Source of the DNA: Candidatus Thiodiazotropha sp. (ex Myrtea sp. 'scaly one' KF741663)
GTDB taxonomy: Bacteria > Pseudomonadota > Gammaproteobacteria > Chromatiales > Chromatiaceae
Direction: 5' to 3'
Assembly: GCA_025655555.1 (NCBI GenBank)
Contig: JAHXIQ010000006.1
Span: 175,522-239,521, forward strand
Length of the DNA: 64,000 bases
Translations under genes and position numbers: made by a program
In this document: in pieces, positions 9,162-17,377 of the stretch
How positions within the stretch are numbered: the first letter of the stretch is position 1
Layout: every line of letters starts with the position of its first letter
The notes under the pieces: model-generated
Told to the model about the DNA's origin: nothing
What the model saw: only the letters and a program-made list of their open reading frames with translations
Database searches by the model: none

Positions 9162-10109
9162 AGGCGTAGCAGTTTTCAGGGTATGCAGGGTTATCTCAGG
9201 CGGACAATTGATCCTCACCTCAACGATTGAGGTACCCGCCCCGGCCGAAGTGTATCCCTGCATCTCTCCGTGGCGCCAGGCGCCGGAACCGAGACGACGC
9301 GGGCAGCGAGCATCCAGGGTCAGGGGAAATCCCCCCGGCAGGCAGATCTGGCCGCCATGAGTATGGCCGCAAAAGAAGAGATCGAAACCGGCGTGGGCTG
9401 CCTGTCTGAAGATTTCGGGGGTGTGCGAAAGTAGAATCGACACAGATTCGGTGGGAATCTCCACCGCAGCCTTCTCGATATTGTCCACCCTGTAGTAGTG
9501 CGCATCATCGATACCGGCCAGATGGATCTGTTGATTATCCCGTTGTAACGGCACCGACTCGTTCAATAGCATCTGTATACCCATGGCTTCCAGCTCAGGC
9601 ACCATGCGGATGGTGTCGTGATTGCCGAGCACCCCGTACACCGGTCCCTTGAGACCGCCACAAAGAGAACGCATGCCATCCATAGACTGCTCGAACTCAC
9701 CAAAGGTCCAGGCCCTGTAGTCACCGGTCAGCACCACAGCATCGTAGGTCATGCCATCGATCCTGTCGATCAGCGCCTGAATTGCGGGCGGATACATATC
9801 GGCATGAAGATCACTGAGATGCAACAGGGTAAAACCGTCAAATGCGGGCGGTAGATGAGGCAGCAGAATGGTATTGTGAGTGACTTTGAATTTAAGTGTG
9901 TTTCCCCTTCCCCGCCAGTAGAAGCCTGTCGCCTTCAATATATTGCGCATCAGGGAATGACTGGAGTACCAGTTTTCCGGGTGAAAATAATTAAAGCCGC
10001 GACCAAAAACCTTAGGCATCGACTCCTCTTCGATGCCGATACGCAGGCGAGCGTGCACCGAGCCCAAACGCTTTTCAAGATGCATGAAAATGTCCGAATC
10101 CATCCCCAA
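9159..10109 (-). CDS. Metallophosphoesterase (calcineurin-like)
   Basis: 316-residue calcineurin-fold phosphoesterase. All metal-binding motifs are present in order: DLHAD (about residue 97), GDYR (about 130), GNHD (about 163), LSHTPEIF and CGHTHGGQICLPGG (from about 247). The HTHGGQ ending resembles the YkuE/UDP-diacylglucosamine-hydrolase-like family acting on lipid or sugar phosphodiesters. No signal peptide or membrane segment is clear, so a cytoplasmic or peripheral location is assumed. The true substrate is unknown. It converges on the CarS-like gene and is followed upstream, across a short gap, by the sensor kinase stop. Confidence 0.88.
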   Translation of the reverse strand: MGMDSDIFMHLEKRLGSVHARLRIGIEEESMPKVFGRGFNYFHPENWYSSHSLMRNILKATGFYWRGRGNTLKFKVTHNTILLPHLPPAFDGFTLLHLSDLHADMYPPAIQALIDRIDGMTYDAVVLTGDYRAWTFGEFEQSMDGMRSLCGGLKGPVYGVLGNHDTIRMVPELEAMGIQMLLNESVPLQRDNQQIHLAGIDDAHYYRVDNIEKAAVEIPTESVSILLSHTPEIFRQAAHAGFDLFFCGHTHGGQICLPGGFPLTLDARCPRRLGSGAWRHGEMQGYTSAGAGTSIVEVRINCPPEITLHTLKTATP

Positions 10110-10144
10110 AGTATATGCCGAATATTATGATTGGTTTGGATGGG

Positions 10145-11509
10145 TTAGTTTTCTGATGGCAGTGAAAGTGTCATTTCAGCTCCACCGAGGGTTTCAGAAC
10201 TACCAATCAATAACTTACCCTTGTAAGCGGTGACGATATCCAGAACGACGGCTAGTCCTATACCTTGCCCGGGGAGCTGCTGGTCAGCACGGTGTCCTCT
10301 TTGCAACACATCTTCTGCTCGCTCAGTGGCGATTCCCGGACCATCGTCCTCAATTGTCAGGCATAACTCATTGAGCTGGGCTCCGCTCACTCTGACCCTG
10401 CCTGCACCATATTTGCAGGCGTTCTCCATCAAATTCCCCAACAGTTCCATCAGATCACCTTCGTCGCCCTGAAAAGCCAAGCTATCGGGTAAATCAAGCT
10501 GCCACTCTATGGCCTTGTCGGCATAAACTTTCTGTAAGGACTGAGCAATACGCGCTACCACCGGTTTTACAGGTAGCGTAAGGCTCAGGGAGGTGCGACC
10601 GGAGGCAGCCGCCCTTTGCAACTGATGGCCCACAATCTGATTCATGCGTGTCACTTGCTCGTTCAGCAGGCGCTGCTCTTCTGCCTGCAGTGGAGTCGTC
10701 TGGTCGGCCAGTCCCTGAAGTATCGCCAGCGGGGTTTTCAAACTATGTGCAAGGTCCCCCAGACTGTCACGATAGCGTTGCTGGCGCGTTTCGGCATGGC
10801 GAATCAGTGAGTTGATGTTGGAGGTCAGCGGACTTAACTCCTTGGGAAACGCCCCCTTTAGCTGCTGAGATCGACCCGACTCGATATCTGTCAGGGCCTC
10901 CGCTACCTGGCGCAGAGGCGTCAGCCCCCATCGCAAAACCCAACCCTGAGCCAACAAAAGCAACAGGGCAGCACCACCCAGCCAAAAAAACAGACTATTT
11001 CGAAAGGCTGAAACCTGTTCGATCAGGGGTTTTAAATCCTCTGCCACAGTCAGCGTATAAGCCAACTCACGCCCCTGAAAATCCTCCCACACAACACCGA
11101 AGCTGAGGCTCATCACCGCCTCACCTGCCGACAAATCATCCTTTTGTATCATTGATTGTCCGGGCTCTACCGGTAGGGAGATGGCAAGATTTCGTCCCAG
11201 TGCAGAACCCGAATGCCAACGGTAAGCAGCCTCTCTTCCCGAAACCAGGGCATAAAGACCCGAGTCCGGTCGATTGAAGCGGGGGTCAGTCAGTGCTTCC
11301 GGCATTGCCAACATGCCCTCCGAATCCTCTTCCGCAGCTGCCAACAGTGCGTAAACACTGCTGAAGAGTCTGGCCTGCAGCGCCTCTTCGGTGGCGGAAC
11401 GGAAGGCCTTATCGAGGGCGAACCCGGTGAATCCGAGAAAAGCCGTCAACACCAGGCTGGCAGCCAATAATAGACGTTGATGAATAGAGAGACGGCGGAT
11501 CAGTCCCAT
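10145..11509 (-). CDS. PhoQ-like sensor histidine kinase
   Basis: Inner-membrane sensor kinase of 454 residues from ATG 11509. An open frame extends to 11632 but overlaps the response regulator and lacks sense, so the start at MGLIRRLSIHQRL is chosen. First membrane segment about residues 12-32, periplasmic sensor about 35-165, second membrane segment about 168-188, HAMP about 190-240, H-box LGDLAHSLKTPLAIL with the phosphorylated His near 254, N-box NLMENACKYGAG near 360 and G1 box DDGPGIA near 385. It lies 19 nt after the regulator gene. The periplasmic part has some acidic residues (AAAEEDSE); Mg2+ sensing as in PhoQ is possible but not shown. Confidence 0.88.
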   Translation of the reverse strand: MGLIRRLSIHQRLLLAASLVLTAFLGFTGFALDKAFRSATEEALQARLFSSVYALLAAAEEDSEGMLAMPEALTDPRFNRPDSGLYALVSGREAAYRWHSGSALGRNLAISLPVEPGQSMIQKDDLSAGEAVMSLSFGVVWEDFQGRELAYTLTVAEDLKPLIEQVSAFRNSLFFWLGGAALLLLLAQGWVLRWGLTPLRQVAEALTDIESGRSQQLKGAFPKELSPLTSNINSLIRHAETRQQRYRDSLGDLAHSLKTPLAILQGLADQTTPLQAEEQRLLNEQVTRMNQIVGHQLQRAAASGRTSLSLTLPVKPVVARIAQSLQKVYADKAIEWQLDLPDSLAFQGDEGDLMELLGNLMENACKYGAGRVRVSGAQLNELCLTIEDDGPGIATERAEDVLQRGHRADQQLPGQGIGLAVVLDIVTAYKGKLLIGSSETLGGAEMTLSLPSEN

Positions 11510-11528
11510 AGCGCCTGGGCCTGCCTCT

Positions 11529-12209
11529 TCATCGTTTGCATTCGAGTGCGAAGCGGTAGCCGCGGCCACGCAGCGTTTCAATCGGCTTGTAGCTGCCCTC
11601 TGGATCAAGCTTCTTACGCAGACGGCGTACAAACACTTCCAAAGTGTTGCTGTCCCGGTCCCAGTCCTGCTCGTAGATATGCTCGGTGAGATCGCTCTTG
11701 GAGACTACCTCACCCGCGTGCAGCATAAGATACTCCAGTACCTTGTACTCATAGGCAGTCAAATCGACAGGCGATCCTTCCAGATTGACGCTCTGGGAGC
11801 GGGTATCGAGCTCAACCGGGCCTCCGCTGATGACTGGCTGGGACCAACCGGCCGAACGTCTCAGCAGGGCATTGAGTCTGGCCAGCAGTTCTTCCACATG
11901 GAAGGGTTTGACCAGATAGTCGTCCGCCCCCGCCTCCAGACCCTCCACTTTATCCTGCCAATTCCCCCTCGCAGTTAGAATGAGAATGGGAAAGTGCTTG
12001 TCCAGCTTACGCAGTTCGCGGATCACCTCAATGCCGGAGAGCTCGGGCAGACCGATATCGATGACCCCCAGATCCATGGCGTACTCACGCCCGAGGAAGA
12101 GTCCATCACGACCATCGGCTGCCGCATCTACCGTATAGCCTTCTTTACGAAGTCGCTCCGCCAGCGGTTCACGAATGTCGGTTTCGTCTTCGACCAGTAA
12201 GACACGCAT
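11529..12209 (-). CDS. PhoP-like OmpR-family response regulator
   Basis: 226 residues: receiver domain with acidic pocket E7/D8, phospho-acceptor D51 in VIDIGLP and K101 in LVKPF, followed by an OmpR-type winged helix (LTAYEYKVLEYLM, then VFVRRLRKKLD and RGRGYRF). Transcribed with the downstream sensor kinase and only 5 nt after the PepSY-like gene, so the three form one operon. The target genes are unknown; the upstream glycine-zipper gene is a candidate. Confidence 0.92.
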   Translation of the reverse strand: MRVLLVEDETDIREPLAERLRKEGYTVDAAADGRDGLFLGREYAMDLGVIDIGLPELSGIEVIRELRKLDKHFPILILTARGNWQDKVEGLEAGADDYLVKPFHVEELLARLNALLRRSAGWSQPVISGGPVELDTRSQSVNLEGSPVDLTAYEYKVLEYLMLHAGEVVSKSDLTEHIYEQDWDRDSNTLEVFVRRLRKKLDPEGSYKPIETLRGRGYRFALECKR

Positions 12210-12214
12210 CAGAT

Positions 12215-12475
12215 TTAACGCCTGTTATTCTTACGACGCTCACCACCGGCATCTATCCGTAAACGCCTCAGTTTTCCATCATCGGTCAGGATACGGATGT
12301 TATGGGTCCGGTGGCCATTGTTCTCCCGGGTCTCAGCAGAGATCACCCGACCATCAACACGCTCTTTCGCCTGTCTCACTGCCTGATCGAGGCTGAGGCC
12401 GCCTCTCGCAAAAAGCGGCGGCGATAACAACAGGCTCATGAGCATAATGCTGATAAATGAGATTTGTTTTTTCAT
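12215..12475 (-). CDS. Small exported PepSY-like protein
   Basis: 86 residues with a signal peptide (MKKQISFISIMLMSLLL, cleavage around SPPLFA-RGG). The mature part, LDQAVRQAKERVDGRVISAE followed by RILTDDGKLRRLRID, fits one PepSY repeat. PepSY domains are often periplasmic and adjoin two-component systems. Placed 5 nt before the PhoP-like gene, it may modulate the sensor kinase from the periplasm. The C-terminus is strongly basic (GGERRKNNRR). Confidence 0.75.
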   Translation of the reverse strand: MKKQISFISIMLMSLLLSPPLFARGGLSLDQAVRQAKERVDGRVISAETRENNGHRTHNIRILTDDGKLRRLRIDAGGERRKNNRR

Positions 12476-12584
12476 TAGATGTCTGCTGGTCTGCGTTTAT
12501 GCCAAACGTGGAGAGAGAACTCCCCACGTCCTTCAGCGATTCAACACGCGGCCAATACTCCCTACCCGTTCGACTAACTCCGAA

Positions 12585-13118
12585 TCAATATGACCTGTCG
12601 GGCCTGACATCGACCACGACAGGGATCCGTTTACCCGGATGTTCTGCGGTGCGGGTGGTAAACAGCCGTCCTTTATAACGGTATGTTACATCATAACCGA
12701 CCAGTTCATCTTCATAGGTCGTATGCTGGGTCACCTCGCAGCGACGTTCCACGGAAGTTGTATAGTATCCCCCGCTTTTCTGACGACTGATGTCGCGACC
12801 GATAGAACCACCCAATAGCGTACCTGCGACCGTAGCCACATCTTTACCACGACCGCGTCCAGAGCTGATCTTATTGGCCACAACGCCACCAATGATGCCA
12901 CCCAGTATCGTGCCAGTGTGGCTTCTGCTGCCAGCATGGTGATGGCTCACCTCTTCATCCCAGCATTCACGCTCTGGCCGTGAGATCTCAACAGTACGGT
13001 AGACCGGTTCAGCCTCGATGACTTTTGCAGTATCCTGATAACGGTCCCGATGCCCCGCCTGTGCGGTCATTGATGCTGCCACTAACAGTACGCTGAGGGT
13101 GATCACTTGCTTTTTCAT
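12585..13118 (-). CDS. Exported glycine-zipper protein (17 kDa-antigen-like)
   Basis: 177 residues. A signal peptide (MKKQVITLSVLLVAASMTAQA) precedes a charged stretch, then a glycine-zipper pair (TGTILGGIIGGVVANKIS at about 69-86 and VAGTLLGGSIGRDIS at about 97-111), and a C-terminal domain with two Cys (ERECWDEE, ERRCEVTQ) and YDVTYRYKGRLF. This is the Glycine zipper 2TM family, associated with the outer membrane. There is no lipobox Cys after the signal sequence. It lies upstream of the PepSY-phoP-phoQ-like operon on the same strand, about 110 nt away. Confidence 0.82.
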   Translation of the reverse strand: MKKQVITLSVLLVAASMTAQAGHRDRYQDTAKVIEAEPVYRTVEISRPERECWDEEVSHHHAGSRSHTGTILGGIIGGVVANKISSGRGRGKDVATVAGTLLGGSIGRDISRQKSGGYYTTSVERRCEVTQHTTYEDELVGYDVTYRYKGRLFTTRTAEHPGKRIPVVVDVRPDRSY

Positions 13119-13263
13119 CGTTTGTCTCCTGTAAGCCGTTCAAACCAATAAATCAGAGGGTTTCTTCTACTCTTGGCTAAAGCTTACGACTGCTAAACTG
13201 AACAAAGGCTTAACCAACGAACGGGGTAGTCCCCCTGATTGCTGCTCAAGAGTCGATATACCC

Positions 13264-14340
13264 GTGATCCTGCTGCAGAATCTACTCACCCTCTATCTGG
13301 AAGCTGCTCCCTGGCTCCTGCTCGGCCTGGTCTTGGCGGGCCTACTGAAGGCCTGGTTACCAGAGGATCTGTTACGAAAAAAACTGGGTGAGGGTCGCTA
13401 TGGACCGATCTTGAAAGCGACGCTACTCGGGGCGCCGTTGCCTCTCTGTTCCTGCAGTGTCTTACCGGCAGCCATGGGATTGAGACGCTCAGGCGCATCG
13501 AAGAGTGCGACGGTTTCATTCATGATCTCGACACCGGAGACAGGACCGGACTCCATCGCCGTCACCTATGCCCTGCTCGGCCCCTTCATGGCCGTTGTTA
13601 GACCGGTGGCCGCCATACTCAGCGCACTCTTCACCGGTTTTCTCAACACCTTTTTCATCGCACAGCAGGAGAGAGAGAAGACAGGAAAACCACTGCCGGT
13701 TGCGGCTACTCCTACCTGTGATTGCAATACCGGTGACTGTTCCGAATCAAACAGCGGAGCACAGACGGGGGGATGGCAGCGCAGTCTGGCTGGAATGCGA
13801 TACGCTTTTCACGACATACTTGACGATATCTGGCTTTGGCTGTTTGCCGGTTTGCTGCTGGCCGCGGTGGTCATGAGCTTCGTACCAACCGACAGCCTCA
13901 GCAGTTGGGGTGACGGTCTTCCCGCCATGCTGATGATGCTGGTGATCGGTATTCCCATGTATATCTGCGCCACAGCCTCCACCCCTCTGGCTGCAGCAAT
14001 GATCCTGACCGGAATGTCACCTGGCACGGTACTGGTGTTTCTACTGGCGGGACCAGCTACCAATCTGGCCACCATGGGCGTTATTCAGAAAGAGATGGGG
14101 ATAAAGACCCTGTATCTCTACCTATTAGGGATCTCTGTGTCTAGTATCCTGCTGGGTCTTGCGACAAATTGGCTGGTCAGTTTATTGGGTATTTCCATTG
14201 AGATCGGGAACGACACAGGCCTGGGAGAACCTGGAAAATGGATTGCCTATATCAGCGGTGTTATTTTTTTGTACTTCTCTCTGAGAAGCCTGAGCAGGCA
14301 GTGGCGGCCTTTACTCCAAAGGAGCGGGACAAGTACATAA
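13264..14340 (+). CDS. Permease of the SO_0444 / DUF318 type, probable metal or metalloid efflux
   Basis: 358-residue membrane protein with a GTG start. Diagnostic elements are APLPLCSCSVLPAAMGLRRSG (residues about 58-77, the CxC in the membrane) and STPETGPDS, repeated later as IGIPMYICATASTPLAAAM. A cytoplasmic Cys-rich loop (CDCNTGDC near 155) could bind soft metal ions. Permeases of this family act in arsenic, copper or zinc resistance; the substrate here is not determined. It immediately precedes the His-rich protein and RND efflux genes on the same strand, which supports a metal-related role. Confidence 0.8.
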   Translation: MILLQNLLTLYLEAAPWLLLGLVLAGLLKAWLPEDLLRKKLGEGRYGPILKATLLGAPLPLCSCSVLPAAMGLRRSGASKSATVSFMISTPETGPDSIAVTYALLGPFMAVVRPVAAILSALFTGFLNTFFIAQQEREKTGKPLPVAATPTCDCNTGDCSESNSGAQTGGWQRSLAGMRYAFHDILDDIWLWLFAGLLLAAVVMSFVPTDSLSSWGDGLPAMLMMLVIGIPMYICATASTPLAAAMILTGMSPGTVLVFLLAGPATNLATMGVIQKEMGIKTLYLYLLGISVSSILLGLATNWLVSLLGISIEIGNDTGLGEPGKWIAYISGVIFLYFSLRSLSRQWRPLLQRSGTST

Positions 14341-14459
14341 ACAACCGCGAAGACTCAATCTGACATCTCGGACTTTTTATTCCTGCAACACTTTGAAACG
14401 TGCCGTTGTAACAGCGAGCAATCTTGAATTTCACAACGCTTTCGTTCTATGCTTGAGCG

Positions 14460-14774
14460 ATGCTACGCCGCTTTCTCATCATTTGGCTTACTATCTGTAT
14501 CCTCGGTTACGGGATGGCAGTCATTGCGCATATTCACGATGAGTCACCCACAGATCCCATTCATGCAGTCGATAAACATGTGGCTCATCATGGTGATACG
14601 GAGGACGCTTCGAACTCCGACCACTCTTGTCACGGTATCGTCCACCTTCTTGGCCTAAACAACACTGCCACAATAAATTCAGTTATTGATCGCAGTATTC
14701 ACCAACTGCCATATACCGCATCTGCAAGTTCTTTCTTTCCTCCCTCGCTCCTGCGCCCTCCCATAGCCGTCTGA
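14460..14774 (+). CDS. Small His-rich exported or membrane protein preceding an efflux operon
   Basis: 104 residues. A hydrophobic N-terminus (residues 4-24) is followed by a His/Asp-rich segment with repeated His (HIHDE, HAVDKHVAHHGD, DHSCHGIVH) able to bind metal, and a Ser/Pro-rich tail. Similar short His-rich proteins often precede czc/cus-type efflux genes; this one sits about 95 nt before the outer-membrane factor. It may be a periplasmic metal buffer or sensor. No enzyme family is recognised. Confidence 0.6.
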   Translation: MLRRFLIIWLTICILGYGMAVIAHIHDESPTDPIHAVDKHVAHHGDTEDASNSDHSCHGIVHLLGLNNTATINSVIDRSIHQLPYTASASSFFPPSLLRPPIAV

Positions 14775-14869
14775 TCCCGACATCACGTCTTGCCTGCCAT
14801 GCTGCCGCCTGATGTATAACAGGCCAGTCCAGGCACTCGTTCTATTCGCTGATCAACGGAACTCAGATA

Positions 14870-16177
14870 ATGTTGTTTTCACTACTCAGAAGCATTGGCC
14901 TGCTCGCCTGCACTTTAGCTCTATTTTCCTGGATATCACCGGCACTATCCAAGGCGAATACCTCTCAACTTGAATTCACACACCAACTGGCAACGGTCGT
15001 CAATCGCATGCTTGCATCAAGTCCGGATATCGCCGCAGTGCAAGCTACCGTCGAGGCGGCACAAGCGAAACTAACCGGTGCCGGACTACCGTTAAACAAC
15101 CCCGAATTCGAAGTGGAGGCTGAGCGTACCGACATCAACACCTACTCCCTCGGTTTCAGCCAGACACTGGATTGGCATGACAAGCAACATACATTCGAAC
15201 AAGCTGCCCAGGCAGAACTGGCAGCAGTCCAGGCAAATGCAGATGCACTACGACTGTCAAAGTCAGGCGAGATTCTCGACACAATCAGTAAGATTGCCAC
15301 ACTCGATGAGGTCAACAGACTTTCCAAGCAGCGTACCGAGATACTGAACCGCTTTGCCAAGCTTGCCAAGCAACGTCACGAAGCCGGGGATATTGCCAGG
15401 GCAGAGATGGAGCTGGCACAACTCTCATTGGCGGAGTCCGTCATGCAACAAGCAGGCAACGGTGCTGAACTGATCCAGGCCAGAAGCCGTTTCCTCAGCA
15501 TCAGTGGCCAACAGCAGGTCACACAGATCAATTTTCCCGATCAGATACCAGCCATACAGTCAGGCAGACAGGATGTGGAAAGATTTGCTCAGAACCACCC
15601 ACAGGTTCAAGCCGCCCACCAACAGGCTTTGGCAGCTCGCCAACAAATGCAGGCAACAGATCTGGTGCGTAAGCCAGACCCTACATTCGGTCTGGCTGCA
15701 GGTCGTGAAGACGAGGAAAACCTGATCGCCCTCTCATTCTCCGTTCCGCTTCAGGTCAGAAATGACTTTCGCAGTAGCGTGGATGCGGCACAAGCAGAAG
15801 CATTGAAGGCCGAGCAGGAAGCACAACAGGCTTACCAAAGCCTACTCGCAGAACTGAACGGTGCCAAGGAGAGTTATCAGTTGGTAGCGCGCACCTGGGA
15901 GTTCTGGATAGCCCAGGGACGCCCCAGCCTGCAGCAAAGCACTCAATTACTCGAAACCCAATGGCAAGCCGGTGAAATGAGTACAGCAGACTACCTGCTC
16001 CAGATCCAGCAGATGCTGGATACACAGATCGCAGGCGTAGAACTCCAGGGCAAACTGTGGGAGGCCTGGTTCGAATGGCTGGACGCTTCTGGCACCTTGA
16101 TCACATGGATAAACCGAACCCCAGCAGCTGTACCAGAAAGTTTGGGAGGCTCACCCAACAATGGTAAGGAGCAATAG
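14870..16177 (+). CDS. Outer-membrane efflux factor, CzcC/TolC family
   Basis: 435 residues with a signal peptide (ending around SPALSKA). Two TolC-type halves are visible as long amphipathic helices: VEAAQAKLTGAGLPLNNPEFEVE pattern near 65-85, and the repeat beginning ALAAR near 255 followed by DPTFGLAAGRE. It forms the outer-membrane channel of the tripartite pump. Its stop abuts the adaptor gene start (TAG ATG), so the operon is tightly packed. Confidence 0.9.
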   Translation: MLFSLLRSIGLLACTLALFSWISPALSKANTSQLEFTHQLATVVNRMLASSPDIAAVQATVEAAQAKLTGAGLPLNNPEFEVEAERTDINTYSLGFSQTLDWHDKQHTFEQAAQAELAAVQANADALRLSKSGEILDTISKIATLDEVNRLSKQRTEILNRFAKLAKQRHEAGDIARAEMELAQLSLAESVMQQAGNGAELIQARSRFLSISGQQQVTQINFPDQIPAIQSGRQDVERFAQNHPQVQAAHQQALAARQQMQATDLVRKPDPTFGLAAGREDEENLIALSFSVPLQVRNDFRSSVDAAQAEALKAEQEAQQAYQSLLAELNGAKESYQLVARTWEFWIAQGRPSLQQSTQLLETQWQAGEMSTADYLLQIQQMLDTQIAGVELQGKLWEAWFEWLDASGTLITWINRTPAAVPESLGGSPNNGKEQ

Positions 16178-17368
16178 ATGATGACCCTTCAAAACTGGAG
16201 CCTCTGTCTCCTGAGCCTGGCCTTGCTTTTGGCCAACCCATTGACCGCTGCAGATGAACATGATCACGAGCATGCTGAAACAATGTCTGAAGCCGCACAC
16301 AGCAACGAGCACCCAGATGAACATAAAGATGAATACGGCCATGATGAAGAAGACATTGTTCACCTTAGCAACGATCAGCGGCAAACTGCCGGCATCATCG
16401 TTGAGGCCCTGGTATCGCGCTCTGTGCCTGTAGAGATCGAAGCACCGGGCGAGATACGACTCAACGACTATGCCACCAGCCAGGTCACGCCACGCATCGA
16501 GGCCCAGATTGTCAAACGCCACGCCTACCTCGGAGATCATGTGAAACAAGGAGAGCCTTTGGTGACCTTGTCCAGTGTCTCCATGGCCGAGGCACAGGGG
16601 GCGCTTTTAGTGGCTGCAAAGGAGTGGCAAAGGGTCAAAAAGTTAGGCAAGAGTGTGGTTTCTGCAAAACGCCATATGGAAACCCAAGTGGCCTACCAGC
16701 AGGCAAAAGCTAAACTGCTGGCTTATGGCATGACTGCCAAGCAGACAAACAAACTCATTAGCGAAAATAACATCAGCCAAGCAGATGGCAGTTTCTCGCT
16801 GCTCTCGCCTCAGGATGGCACGGTCATTCAGGACAGCTTCATCAATGGGCAGATGGTGGAACCCGGCGAGCTGTTATTTGAACTTACCGATGAGTCGAGA
16901 CTTTGGGTTGAAGTCAGAATCAAACCGGAATCCGCCACACACATCGAGATCGGTGCACCCGCACGCCTGCTGGTGGGAGAGACATGGATTGACGGCAAGG
17001 TCATCCAGGAACACCACGCGCTGAATGAAGTCACTCGCACCCTGGCGGTACGTCTGGAGATTGCAAACCCGGAGCACCGACTCCATCCCGGACAGTTTGC
17101 GACGGTAAGAATCCAAACCAATGATTCGGGAAAGACCGCCCTCACCTTGCCGCAGGATGCGGTGTTGCGCAGTCCCGATGGAGATTGGCAGGTCTTTGTG
17201 GAAGAAGAGCCCGGTAAGTATGCCCCCATTGAGGTGACACTTGTTCGCCAACTGCCGGGACTGGCAGTGATCGATGGCCTTGCACCCGGTACCCGTGTGG
17301 TCACTCAGGGCGCCTTCTTTGTGCAGTCGGAACTGGCAAAGTCCGGTTTCGAAGTTCACAACCACTAG
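16178..17368 (+). CDS. Periplasmic adaptor of an HME-RND efflux pump (CzcB/CusB family)
   Basis: 396 residues. After the signal peptide the mature N-terminus is rich in His, Asp and Glu (EHDHEHAE, SNEHPDEHKDEYGHDEED), a likely metal-binding segment. Then comes the lipoyl/barrel hybrid: VEIEAPGEIRLN, LGDHVKQGEPLVTLSS, a helical hairpin near 145-195, the second lipoyl half LLSPQDGTVIQDSFINGQMV, and the membrane-proximal domain to the C-terminus. It links the RND pump to the outer-membrane factor. The pump gene follows after 9 nt. Confidence 0.92.
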   Translation: MMTLQNWSLCLLSLALLLANPLTAADEHDHEHAETMSEAAHSNEHPDEHKDEYGHDEEDIVHLSNDQRQTAGIIVEALVSRSVPVEIEAPGEIRLNDYATSQVTPRIEAQIVKRHAYLGDHVKQGEPLVTLSSVSMAEAQGALLVAAKEWQRVKKLGKSVVSAKRHMETQVAYQQAKAKLLAYGMTAKQTNKLISENNISQADGSFSLLSPQDGTVIQDSFINGQMVEPGELLFELTDESRLWVEVRIKPESATHIEIGAPARLLVGETWIDGKVIQEHHALNEVTRTLAVRLEIANPEHRLHPGQFATVRIQTNDSGKTALTLPQDAVLRSPDGDWQVFVEEEPGKYAPIEVTLVRQLPGLAVIDGLAPGTRVVTQGAFFVQSELAKSGFEVHNH

Positions 17369-17377
17369 GAGGCTGCC

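Noticed and set aside
11510..11632. N-terminal extension of the PhoQ-like kinase into the regulator gene
   Set aside because: It would overlap the regulator's conserved C-terminal RGRGYRF region; the internal ATG gives a normal kinase N-terminus.
13119..13263. PhoP box upstream of the glycine-zipper gene
   Set aside because: TAAA-type hexamers are present but at about 16 bp rather than 11 bp pitch.
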